Shown: positions 24,966 through 35,506 of the stretch, in pieces
How the letters are laid out: every line of letters starts with the position of its first letter
Position numbering within the stretch: the stretch's first letter is position 1
From: Zanthoxylum bungeanum
Taxonomy: Eukaryota > Streptophyta > Magnoliopsida > Sapindales > Rutaceae
NCBI GenBank assembly: GCA_019454045.1
Contig: SKCR01035615.1
Span: forward strand, 1 to 64,000
Reading direction: 5' to 3'
DNA length: 64,000 bases
Made by a program: the position numbers and the translations under genes
Notes under the pieces: generated by a model
Databases searched by the model: none
Seen by the model: the letters and a program-made list of their open reading frames with translations, nothing else
Told to the model about the DNA's origin: nothing

Positions 24966-26700
24966 CACCCCCAAACCTAACATTTTGCTAGTCCTCGAGC
25001 AAAATAAAATAACATAATAAAATTTAACTAAGCCACTTTCGTAGGGATCACGATTTCATTTAGCATATGCAACAAGCCTTTAAACCCCTAGGTGTCCTAG
25101 TGGACGAGTTGTAGTCTCGTGATGGTTTACAGCAATGATACCCATAAACATTTTATAAAAGTAAAAAGGTAGTGAAACTAATGCACACAAAAGCAAAAAG
25201 ACAAGAGAAAAGAGAATAAAGAAGTTTGTGACTAATTAGGTGAAACTTCTACTCCAAGTTTACTAGTTGTTTTGTTTCATTCTAAATTACTGAATAAGTA
25301 AATTCTCCGATTATTTTTATCATTCTTCATATACACAGCTAACAAAGTTTTATTCAACTCATTTTTGCCCACAACAGTCATAAGTGCAGTTGATAAGAGA
25401 GTAATATTTTTGTCCTAAAGTTTTATCAAAGTTCACATCTTTTGTAGTAATGGAATAAATTTTCTGATTTTCTGATTTTTTCTTTATTTTTTTTTTCTAT
25501 TTTTATTTATATACAATACATTCCATCTATGTAGCGAGCTTTGGGTCGGTGGCTCCCGAACCAGATGGCTTTAGGGCACCAGGTGTTAGACACCCCTACG
25601 GAATTAATTACTCAGACTTCATATATTATATATATATATTCATCATTTTTTATCCATGTAGCGAGCTTTGGGCCAATGACTCCAAACCAGTTGGTTTTAG
25701 GGCACTAGGTGTTTAAAACACCCTTACATACTTAATAACTCAGATCTCAGATGTAAAATTTTTTTTTTATTCCATCACTTTTTGAGATGCTTCTCCAATT
25801 AAACTGTAGTACTGAATATTACAATCTTTTAAATTTTATCTCATGTCCGTATGTTACTATGTATGTTGATAATACATGCCAACTGAGCATATGAAGATCT
25901 ATTTTAGTCAGTTTTATGGAGAATTTACAAATTAAATAATTCAAAAGGAATTAAACAAAAATTAACTTGTTTTGAAAAAATGGGTTTGAAATACGTATCA
26001 GGAGTGAGAATTCCTTATACAGCTATCTCTTACCAATTTCACCTTTTTAGTCAACATAAAAACAAAACCATAAACATAAAGAAATAACTTCTACTGGTCA
26101 TATAACTATGGTTCACATGTGGGTTTTAGGAGTGTAAACAAAGGCTCTTGCTGACGAAGGATTGTTCACAACTAGGACTCCCCACTTAAGGGTTCAAGCG
26201 ACCAAGTGAACGCACCTTTTTTATACCTTATGGTACGTGCCAAGGAGTTATGGTGTGTTTAACACTGTCGAATGGACTTCTCGTTGTAGATTCCCCAGAG
26301 GGAGGGTGGAGCGAGGCTCTCTTAAGTACCCAAGCCTCTTAGGATCTTATCGCTTGGTGACAGGAATAAACAATGCATCCTCCAAACTAGTCTATCACAA
26401 CAAGCTACAGTGAATGATTATCTAGGTGCCTTCACAGCTTTTCCTTATAGAGAGGTAGTGAGTGAAGGAAGACACCAAACCATCAACTAGCTTTAAATAT
26501 GCCTTTGTTTTTCAAAAAAAATTTAATTTTTTTTTTTTGTATTTTTCGAAAAATTTTGGACCAAAAATAAAAATACAATAAAAATAAGATACTATTAACT
26601 ATTCCCCACCCCCAAACCTAAATGAGACATTGTCCCCAATGTCTTAAACAGTAGAAGAAGAGTTTAGAAGATAGTACCTGATTAGCTGAATTACTACAAG
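24966..26700 (-). other. Non-coding 3' region of the Athila-like element
   Basis: Lies between the LOG-like ORF and the 3' LTR. It has no ORF of note. It contains two tandem copies of a roughly 130-bp unit (25521-25651 and 25652-25780), marked by GTAGCGAGCTTTGGG and TTTAGGGCAC.AGGTGTT. It also carries the block at about 26270-26495 that recurs in the leader of copia A. A second copy of part of this region, with only one of the tandem units, lies at 60288-60850. Confidence 0.75.
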
Positions 26701-26753
26701 AAAATTAAAGGTTAAGATCCAGATTAATCCGACGCCTCTTACCACGATCATCA

Positions 26754-27351
26754 TCAGACGATTATATTTTTTTTAAGGATATGATCAATTTGTGGTTCAA
26801 AGGCTATGAGTTGGTCTATTAGATCTATAGCAGACCTGGCAGTAAAAAGGAGTTCTTTCATAGGTTTTGACACGAACCCATTTCTCCGCGCATCATCAAG
26901 AAACACACAAAGAAAATCATAAAATCCATCAACGTTGAGTAGTCCAATTGGTTTTTGGTGTATGTTCAGGTTCGCCCAAGATAGTACTATAAAAATTTCC
27001 TCCAATGTACCCAAGCCACCTGGCAAAGCGATAAAAGCATCAGCACGGTTAATCATTTCTACCAATCGCTCGGACATACCTGGCACAATCAGTTCCTCTC
27101 CGTTTGATGATTCAATAAGATTTGCTTCTGCCAAGGGTTTTGGGATGATTCCCAAAACATGACTGCCTCCTTCCTGTATGGCCTTTGAAACGATTCCCAT
27201 TAGTCCAATATTGCCTCCGTCATATATTAAGTGCATATTTCTTGTAGCTAAGACTCGACCCAATTCTTGTGCTGCTTCTACGTATTGTGGTTTAGTACCA
27301 ACCTACTACCACAAAAATGTTTTCAACTCGTCTTCTTGAAGTGGCTTCCAT
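26754..27351 (-). pseudogene. LOG-like cytokinin phosphoribohydrolase captured by a retrotransposon
   Basis: A 169-residue frame (26754-27263) matches the LONELY GUY family. LOG enzymes release active cytokinin bases from cytokinin riboside 5'-monophosphates in one step. Visible family features are YDGGNIGLMG, GIIPKPL, the Arg in SERLVEM, the signature PGGLGTLEE with its Glu, and KPIGLLNVDGFYDFL. An upstream ATG at 27351 opens a short N-terminal piece in another phase, so a frameshift near 27300 breaks the gene. The usual FCGS stretch there is eroded. Total length, about 200 codons, is near the family's usual 210-220. There are no introns, although plant LOG genes have several, so capture probably went through spliced mRNA. 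It lies in sense with the Athila pol, and a pyrimidine-rich acceptor-like site precedes it (AG ending at 27404). It is unlikely to be active as it stands. Confidence 0.88.
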
Positions 27352-27589
27352 GTTTTACTCTGGATGTCTTCAAAAGTGCAATGATAAGTTGAATTTATAA
27401 TACCTGAAAAGGGTGAGTAAAAATAACACAAGTATCTTCCAAATGACGATTAGTAGCAAAATAGTAAAATAAATCGTGATAGTCAAAAAAAGTATGGATC
27501 ATGTCGGAGAAAACAACAAAACAAATCAATTATTAGAAAAAGACAAAGAGATATAATATGTACAAGAAAAGTAGCGGCTTGATTGACAT

Positions 27590-28137
27590 CTATGCGTCAG
27601 GAACAAGCTTCCCATCCAATTTTCTTATAAATTGGCAAACATGGTCTTTTTGAGTCAGATTCCCAAGACTTAACTGTTGTCTTTCTTTTTGGAATTGTGT
27701 GTGTAATTTGTGAATGGCTATATGAACATATCCACTAGGATGCGTCTCAAGAGTCGAAGATATATCATCTACAGACTCCTTACTCAAGCCATCCCTAATG
27801 AATTTAATTTTATCTTCACGATTATCAGACACCATTCCTAAAGAACGACAACGAGTATTGCAATTCCAACGCGCACATTTGTAACAAACACCCATTTGCT
27901 TAGCTCTACGTTTCTTTGCATATGTGCTTCTTCCAAACCAGGTAAATAAGATTTACAAGTCTCATAATACTCACCTGCTAGACGGACACGTGCTTCGATT
28001 ACCCAACAAATATCAGTAGGAATACCTTTGATCATCAGTAGTCTCATTCGTTCCAAGCGAGCTTTGAAAACTTTTATAAGAGATTTTTGAGGGAGAGAAG
28101 GAAATTGCTTATGAAGTCTTGCGAGAGCTTCTTCCAT
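27590..28137 (-). pseudogene. Unrecognised Cys-rich ORF in the Athila-like element
   Basis: Not recognised. An ATG at 28137 (MEEALARLHKQF) opens about 80 residues that look largely helical, with charged repeats such as KVFKARLERMRLLMIKG. After a single frameshift near 27900 the text continues with a basic stretch and a CYKCARWNCNTRC motif (CX2CX4CX3C), which could bind zinc. About 80 further residues follow, ending VPDA. It sits where Athila elements often carry an env-like ORF, but no signal peptide or membrane segment is visible. A pyrimidine-rich AG acceptor-like site ends at 28154, 17 nt before the ATG. It could be a captured host gene or an element-specific ORF; a nucleic-acid-binding role is a guess. 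Confidence 0.6.
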
Positions 28138-28199
28138 CTTGAAATGTCTTAATCTGCAAAAACTAAACACACAAAATTAAATCATACCAAATCACAATA

Positions 28200-29411
28200 T
28201 ATACACAAATTGCATGGGTTGCCTCCCTGCGAGCGCTAAGTTTTAAGTCGTCAACTAGACGTGATTGCCTGAACGTTATACTGGATCTGAAAGTGTGACA
28301 CTTTCTTTTTTTCGCTCCAACGGTTCTCCCTAGTAGTGCTTGACACGCTGACTGTTAACTTTGAATGTGTTGTTGGTCTTGGGATCCAGTAACTCTACAG
28401 CTCCATATGGTAAAACCTGAGTGATCACAAATGGACCTCACCACATTGATTTCAACTTTCCAGGGAAAAGTTTCAACCTCGAATTGTATAACAATATCTG
28501 TCTGCCTTGGTTTCAATTGTCTGTGCACTATTTTTAGGTCATGCCATTTCTTGGTCTTTTCCTTGTACAATTTGGCATTCTCATAAGCTTGTAGGCGAAA
28601 TTCCTCCAATTCATTGAGTTAGTGAAGTCTTTTCTTTCATGCAGCTTGTGGATCAAGATTCAACTTCTTCAATGCCCAGTATGCTTTGTGTTCAAGCTCA
28701 ACTGGCAGATGTCATGCTTTCCCAAACACCAATTGATATGGGGACATACCAATGGGTGTCTTGTAAGCTGTCTGATAGGCCCATAATGCATCATCTAGTT
28801 TTGTTGACCAGTCTCCTCCTTGTTGATCCAACAGTTCTCTCCAAGATTCTTTTGATTTCTCTGTTTGAAACTTCAACTTGCCAATTTGACTGTGGATGGT
28901 AGGCTGTGGCAACCTTGTGAGTAACTCCATATTTGGATAGGAGTGCATCAAAATATATGTTGCAGAAATGTGTGCCACCATCACTGATAATTGCCCAGGT
29001 GTTCCGAAGCGAGTGAAAATATTCTTTTTCAAGAATTTGATCACCACTTTTGAATCATTGGATGGTAGTGCAATTGCTTCAACCCATTTTGAGACATAGT
29101 CTACAGCAACCAAGATGTACAAGTTTCTGAATGATGGAACAAAGGGTCCCATGAAATCAATTCCCCAGACATCGAATATCTCCACTTCCAGAATATTTTT
29201 ACAACGGTCCTTCATTTCTCTTCGAAATATTCCCCATTCTCTGACATTTGTCACATTGAAGAACAAACAAGTGAGCATCTTTAAAAAGAGTGGGCCAGAA
29301 CAAACCTGATTGATGAACTTTAGCTGCAGTTTTATTCCCGCTGAAGTGTCCGCCGTATGGTGATGAATGACAGTGCTGCAAAACCTGTTGACTTCTTCCT
29401 GTGGAACACAT
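28200..29411 (-). pseudogene. Athila-like integrase (decayed)
   Basis: Reading leftwards: zinc-binding HHCC region ([16 protein letters not shown]; about 29200-29400), then the catalytic core starting WGIDFMGPF with [12 protein letters not shown] and, later, [22 protein letters not shown]-terminal part follows with AYENAKLYKEKTK and the PWK region (28355-28609). The conserved post-pol GCGAGCGCTAAG/GGAGGCAACCC region lies near 28215-28245. Several frameshifts and a damaged second catalytic region ([14 protein letters not shown]) make it inactive. No chromodomain is present, in line with Athila rather than chromoviruses. Confidence 0.85.
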
Positions 29412-29520
29412 CGTCTCAGTAATTGATCAGCACATCGTTTGAACAGGTACGGCTCATCCCAACATAATGTTTGACTTCTTTGAAGAATTTATTCCGTTGC
29501 TGAGTTGTCCATTCCAACGG

Positions 29521-31182
29521 CTATTTTCCTGATACTATGTAGTTGACATAGTCAGCATACCAAGGGACTTCCTGTTGTTTTATGGCAAACAATTGTTCAT
29601 CTGGAAAAGTTTCATTGATTGATAGTTCTTTGCCAGCTGTTTCTCCATTCTCGAGCCTTGATAGATGATCTGCCACTTGGTTTTCTGTTCCTTTCCTGTC
29701 TCTGATCTCCACATCGAATTCTTGCAGAAGAAGTATCCAACGGATCAATCTGGGTTTGGCATCTTTCTTTGTGATCAGGTATTTGATTGCTGAATGATCT
29801 GTGTAGACCACCACTTTGGGACCCAACAGATAAGAGCGGAATTTGTCAAAAGCGAACACAACTGCAAGCAACTCCTTTTCAGTGGTTTGTAGTTGAGTTG
29901 AGCTTCATTCAAAGTTCTGCTGGAGTAGTAAATAGTGTGGAATATCTTTGCTTTGCGTTGTCCCAAAACTGCACCTACAAAAAATCACTAGCATCACACA
30001 TTACCTCAAATGGAAGGGTCCAATCTGGTGCTACTATGATGGGGGCAGAAACCAGCTTCTGTTTTAAGATCTCAAAAGCTTCCTGGCATTCTTTGGTGAA
30101 GTTGAAAGACACATCTTTTTCCAGAAGATTGCAAAGAGGTTTTGCAATTTTGGAAAAGTCTTTGATAAATCTCCTGTAAAAACCTGCATGTCCAAGAAAA
30201 CTCCGAATTCCTTTGACTGATGTTGGTGGAGGTAGTTTTTCAATTGTCTCTATCTTTGCTTTGTCTACCTCGATTCCCTTTTGTGAGATCCGGTGTCCAA
30301 GAACTATGCCTTCATGCACCATAAAATGGCATTTCTCCCAGTTGAGTATCGGGTTTGTTTCTTCACACCTTTGTAATACCTGTTCTAGATTTAGCAAACA
30401 ATGATCAAAAGAATCTCCAAACACAGAAAAGTCATCCATGAAAACCTCTTTACTCTGCTCCAGCATGTCTGAGAAGATGGCCATCATGCAACGCTGAAAT
30501 GTGGCAGGGGCATTACATAATCCAAATGGCATCCTGCGGAAAGCAAAAGTACCATAGGGACATGTAAATGTGGTTTTCTCCTGATCTTCTGGGGCGATAG
30601 CAATCTGATTGTACCCTGAATATCCATCCAGAAAGCAATAGAACTCATGTCCCGCCAATTTATCCAGCATCTGATCAATGATTGGCAGCGGAAAATGATC
30701 ATTCCTCGTGGCTTTGTTCAGCTTCCTGTAGTCCATACATACTCTCCATCCAGTCACCGTTCTTGTTAGGATCGGCTCATTCTTTTCATTGGTAACCACA
30801 GTAATTCCTCCTTTCTTCGGCACACATTGCATAGGACTCACCCAACTGCTGTCTGAGATGGGGTAAATGATGCCAGCATCCAACCATTTGATGATTTCTT
30901 TCTTCACAACTTCCTTCATGATTGGATTGAGTCTCCGTTGATGTTCTACTGTGGGTTTGTACTCATCTCATCGTTCATCAGGATCTTGTGCATGCAGAAT
31001 GATGGACTAATGCCTCGAATGTCTGCTATAGTCCAGCCAATGGCTTTCTTATGCTCTCGTAACACTCTCAATATCTTTTCTTCCTGCTCCAATGTTAGAG
31101 AAGATGAAATAATAACAGGTAATTCAGAAGATTTTCCAAGAAATGCATACCTGAGATGACTCGGAAGTAACTTCAGCTCCAA
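29521..31182 (-). pseudogene. Athila-like reverse transcriptase-RNase H (decayed)
   Basis: A long frame (29975-30919) carries the RT: KWLDAGIIYPISDS, WRVCMDYRKLN, FPLPIIDQML, FCFLDGYSGYNQI-like and MPFGLCNAPATFQRCM, with the catalytic region as EVFMDDFSVFG (MDD at 30431-30439, intact). RNase H follows after a frameshift at about 29970, with [12 protein letters not shown] and [10 protein letters not shown]. The part upstream of RT (30946-31182) is in a different phase. FMDDFSVFG and the domain order are typical of the Athila group of Ty3-gypsy. Confidence 0.92.
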
Positions 31183-31440
31183 CTGTGGTGGTTTCTCAAT
31201 CGAAGGCTTGATCCGGTCTTTTTTGGTAGTTCCAAACTTTCAATTGGTTGTGTCACTTTGAAACGAAATGGCTTGTCAAGATAGTTAATACATTCCATAA
31301 TTTTAGCATCTAACTCAGTGTCAGTCATGTTGGTGATGCAAGCTTCAAGTTTGTCTGTGGGAACTGTATCAGTATCATGATGATTACTATCAACAACATC
31401 AATTCTGAAACATTCTTCTCTTTTTCTTCACTCGGGAATT

Positions 31441-32134
31441 TCATAGCTTTGAAAAATTGAAGGTAACTTCTTGGTCCTGAACTTTCATGGTCAGTTCTCC
31501 ATTTTGTACATCAATCACAGTTCGACCTGTTGCTAAGAATGGTCTCCCAAGGATGATTGGCATATCTTTGTCTTCATCCATGTCAAGGATAATGAAGTCT
31601 GCTGGGAGAATGAGTTTATCAACTTTGACAAGCACATCTTCAACGACTCCTCTCGGAAATGCGAGCGTTCGATCAGTAAGTTGCAGTGAGACTGAGGTAG
31701 GCATTGCTTCTCCAATTTGCAGTTTCCTGTAAATAGAAAAAGGCACATTAAATTAACACTTGCACCTAAATCACATAAAGCCTTACCGAAGTTATGTTCT
31801 CCTATGATGCAAGGAATGGTGAAACTTCCAGGATCCTTCAACTTTGGGGAAGTTTTCTCTTAATGATGGCACTGCATTCTTCTGATAATGCTACTGTCTC
31901 ATAATCTCCCAATCTCTTTTTTCGTGAAAGGATATCTTTCATGAATTTAGTATAGTTGGGCATTTGTTCCAAAGCTTCTGCAAATAGGATGTTGATGTGC
32001 AGCTTTTTGAAAACCTCCAAGAATAAAGTAAACTGCTTATCCAGTTTGCTTTTCTGAAGACGCTGAGGAAAATGTGGAGGTGGAGTGATCTGTTCTTTCC
32101 TTGCTTCTTTTTCCTTTGCTTCTTTTTCATCCAT
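31441..32134 (-). pseudogene. Athila-like gag-protease linker and protease (decayed)
   Basis: The frame at 31838-32134 has the strongly conserved Athila stretch LDKQFTLFLEVFKKLHINI and QMPNYTKFMKDILS. Protease follows with the active-site [12 protein letters not shown] and, later, [12 protein letters not shown], split over two phases (31533-31841 and 31441-31746). The aspartic protease would cut the polyprotein; the frameshifts prevent this here. Confidence 0.87.
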
Positions 32135-32210
32135 CTGTTTCTCTGCTTCTTTAGAAAATCTTCAATGGTTGCCTTGATTCCAACATCTTTGTTGATTTCA
32201 GTACCACTTT

Positions 32211-33474
32211 TCAAGGTGATGGCTTGACATTGCTCATTCCCTCGGTTCCTTGGATTTGGTTCTGTATTGCTGGGAAGATTTCCTGGTGGTCTGTAACTCT
32301 GAGCATTGGCCAGTTGTCCAATTTGATTCTCCAGTGCTTTGATAGAGCAGATTGGTTTTGGAACATAGCATCATATGCTGGTTGTTGCTTTTTGAACATC
32401 TCTGCGAGCCAATCTTTCATCTCTGGGTCTTTTTCAAACTCCTGGTTGTTCGGTTGTTGGAATCGGTGGTGGATAGTTCTTTTGCCCTGAATTGTTGCTC
32501 CATGAGAAATGGGATGATTCTCTCCACCCTGGATTGTAGGTGTTGGAATATGGATTGTTCCTCTGTCTGTTGAAATTGTTGACATAATTCACCGTTTCTT
32601 TATGTTGATTTTGTTCTGGTGATTCTCCATATGGTGAATTTGTGGTTCCATTGTTGCTTTGCATGCCGAGAGTCTCCATGAATTTGCATTTTTGATCCAG
32701 TTTGGCACTGACTGCTGTATTGGCTCCAACTTCATAAATTCCAGCAATTCGTTGAATCATGCTCCTTTTTGTTGGCCACAATGAATTGTTGTTGGCCATT
32801 TCTTCAATTAGGTCCCAAGCTTGTTCTTCTCCTTTTGCCATTAATGCTCCTCTAACAGCAGCATCAATTGCGGTTCTCATTATTCCAGAAAGTCCATTAT
32901 AGAATGTTTGGACTTGAAGCCATTTTGGAATCTCATGGTGAGGACATTTCCGGAGCAAATCTTTGTACCTTTCCCAAGCTTCATAGAGAGTTTCTGATTC
33001 TTGTTGTACAAAGGATGTGATGTCATTCCTCAATTTTCTAGTTCTGGCTGAAGGAAAATACTTTGCAAGAAATTTGGTGGCTAAAGTGTTCCAAGTTATA
33101 ATGGAACCTGGTGGAAGTGAATGTAGCCAAACTTTAGCTATGTCCTTCAAGGAGTATGGAAAAACACGCAGTCTCATTGTTTCTTCAGCTTCTCGGTTGT
33201 AATTGAAAGTGTCGTAAACTTCCAGGAAATTGCTGATGTGGGTATTAGGATCTTCAGTTGCTTTTCCCCCAAATTGCATTGATTGCTGAATCATTTGAAT
33301 GCAAGTTTTGATGTCACTTGCATTCGCTGGTAAAGGAGGAAGTACAATACATGAAATGAGGCCATCAACCACCGGAATGGTTCTGTCTCGAATGGGAATT
33401 GGTGGTGCAATCTCCAAAGGTTCAGGTTCCATGTTAACAATTGCTTCTTGGCCTTGTCTCCTTTCCCTTCTCAA
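32211..33474 (-). pseudogene. Athila-like gag (decayed)
   Basis: A 346-residue frame from 33474 to 32434 carries the gypsy retrotransposon gag domain: HISNFLEVYDTF, RLRVFPYSLKD.AKVWLHSLP, YEAWERYKDLLRKCPHH and TFYNGLSG. A Gln/Asn/Pro-rich tail follows. The phase shifts at about 32440-32580, and the C-terminal part (32211-32585) continues with coiled-coil-like text. There is no zinc knuckle in the readable part, as expected for Athila gag. The start at 33474 is the first Met after the primer-binding site region. Confidence 0.9.
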
Positions 33475-33648
33475 CTGTCTGATGGTTCTTTAAATTTATG
33501 GGTCAAGCGGTCGTAGTTCAAAGCTTCTGGTTCGTCTCATTAAGATTCTGATAACCTGAAACACAATAAAACGAAAACAATAAGTAAAAAGAAAATTAGA
33601 TACAAGTAACGTATCTAACCCCTAAACTAATAGTAAAAGATAAAGAAG

Positions 33649-33665
33649 TCCCCGGCAACGCGCCA
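33649..33665 (-). other. Primer-binding site, Athila-like element (tRNA-Asp)
   Basis: The minus strand reads TGGCGCGTTGCCGGGGA, a few bases inside the 5' LTR. It matches the 3' end of plant tRNA-Asp apart from one missing base. The site is typical of Athila elements and confirms that the right-hand LTR is the 5' one. Confidence 0.88.
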
Positions 33666-33671
33666 AAAACT

Positions 33672-35506
33672 TGACCGGCGTAATCACACACGTATAACGC
33701 AAGGGCACGTATCGTTCAAGTAGTATAAAAAGTATCGATCCCACGAGGACTTAATATCTATTCTATTAATTTTATGAGGTCAAGCGATACTAATATCTAA
33801 CAAGTTGTTTGAAAAGATAATGGTGATTCTAAATTTAAAACAAGTAAAAGAAATTGAGAGTAGATTAATGAGAATTAAAACTATCTAGGGTTGTGAATTC
33901 TTCCAATATTAATTAAAAGATGAAGTAGTTAAATCATAGTTGGGTAAATATTGATTTATTAATCTGGAATATTAAATTATGTAAAAACCTCTTCCGATGG
34001 TCATTTACAAATACCTAGTTTAATTCAATTGAATCATATGTCTATGTCAACCAAATTACATAGATTAATTAAGTTTGAATTCCAATTATGATTACCCCCG
34101 CCCAACATGTATATTCCTATCCTGTAAGGAAATCTATTAAAGGTTTATCTATCCTTAAAGAAGATCGTGGGTTGTTGAGTATAAGGTCTTTAAACTTAAA
34201 GTCTCTATGTCTAGTTCATTTTAGGTTTATCTATTCAATTTTATTAGTGATCAGTTAATAAAAAGGCATTAAGATTATGACTCAACAAATAACTCTTTAA
34301 TTACCTAAAGTATAATCTAACCCTTTTTAAAACCGGTGATATTAGATTTTATCACAACCCTAGATATTTAATTTAGTTACAACACATAGCTAAAGCTGAT
34401 ATAAACTTAAAAGACATAAAATGAAATTACTGAAAAGTAATAAAAAGAAATGCTAAGGTAAAAGGAATTAACTTATATTATTCACTATTTAGATATTTCC
34501 CAAAAATAATATATAATCTTGTGATATTTTAAATAACCGTCCAGAATGGCGGTATCCTGATTAAGTCAAATTCAAATATACGAGCCATAAGGCGGAACAG
34601 AAATATAAACTTAAACAAACCGTTCAGTATGACGGTATCCTCATTAAGTCAGGTTTAACCAATTTAAATTGAATACCAACCGTCCGGAATGGCGGTATCC
34701 TTTATTAATTCAGGTTTTAAATAGTTTATATATTATTTTTTTAAGGGAGATTAATCTAAATAGCAAAAGTAAAAGAATGACCTTTTTACCTCAGCATGGA
34801 GAAGTTACCTCCTCATGGATGAATAGTAAAAGTAAATAAGTTTAAGAAGGAAAATTACTTATTTATAGAAGAAAATTACTACTACAAAACATAATTAAAA
34901 CTGAATATTTAAAGAAACTAAGAAGAGAACTCCCAATTTATATAAGAGATTTGAGAGGAAGTGGTACATTTGAAACTGAAAATTCGCTCTGAATTTATAG
35001 GCCTGAATAAGCCTCTGGCGTCGCGACGCCAGCCCATTTTTGCATGGCACACTCTCGTCCGGACACGTGGCAAGGCGGCTGAAAAATTTCGGCTCGTTGA
35101 ATTTTTGACACGTGGCATGGCGGCTGAAAAATTTCGGCTCATTGAATTTTTGACACGTGTCATGCGGCGCACGTTAGCGGATCCATTGTGATGATGACAC
35201 GTGGCACGGCTCACGTTAGTAAAGTCAAACTTATCAAACTTTGACTTGTTGACCTGGTGCATGTTAGCAGCCTCCGGCGCACGTTAGAGGTCGGGACGCC
35301 CAGGGTTTCGGTGTCGGGACGCCCAAAATTACCAAAATACCCTTTTTGCCAAATTTCACAGTTTTGCTCCAATCACCTCAGAATGTCCTGAAACTTTATT
35401 ATCTACAAAATGACAAAAAACACATCAAAATATTCACAAAACGCAAGAAACTATACAAAATATTAAGTTAATGAGTGGGAAATAATGATAGTTTTACCAC
35501 TCATCA
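33672..35506 (-). repeat. 5' LTR of Athila-like element (1835 bp)
   Basis: Starts TGACCGGCG and ends CTCATCA. It is followed by AGAAT (35507-35511), identical to the AGAAT before the left LTR at 23117-23121, a perfect 5-bp target duplication. By eye the two LTRs differ at a small number of scattered bases and short indels, so the insertion is not very recent. The TATA box on the minus strand is at about 34934-34946. The palindrome CTGGCGTCGCGACGCCAG is at 35015-35032. Confidence 0.95.
34934..35205 (-). promoter_or_regulatory. Athila 5' LTR promoter: TATA box plus G-box array
   Basis: A TATA box (CTTATATAAATT on the minus strand, 34934-34946) lies downstream of four G-box sites starting at 35063, 35108, 35153 and 35197 (spacing 45, 45, 44). 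The third has become ACACGTGTC but keeps CACGTG. The array is about 115-260 bp upstream of the TATA box in transcription orientation, a normal distance for plant enhancer elements. This promoter would drive the transcript that carries the LOG-like ORF. The regulation is inferred. Confidence 0.72.

Noticed and set aside
26754..27351. LOG as an ordinary host gene
   Set aside because: It is intronless, frameshifted, in sense with flanking gag-pol and within one TSD-bounded element, so it is element cargo rather than a resident gene.
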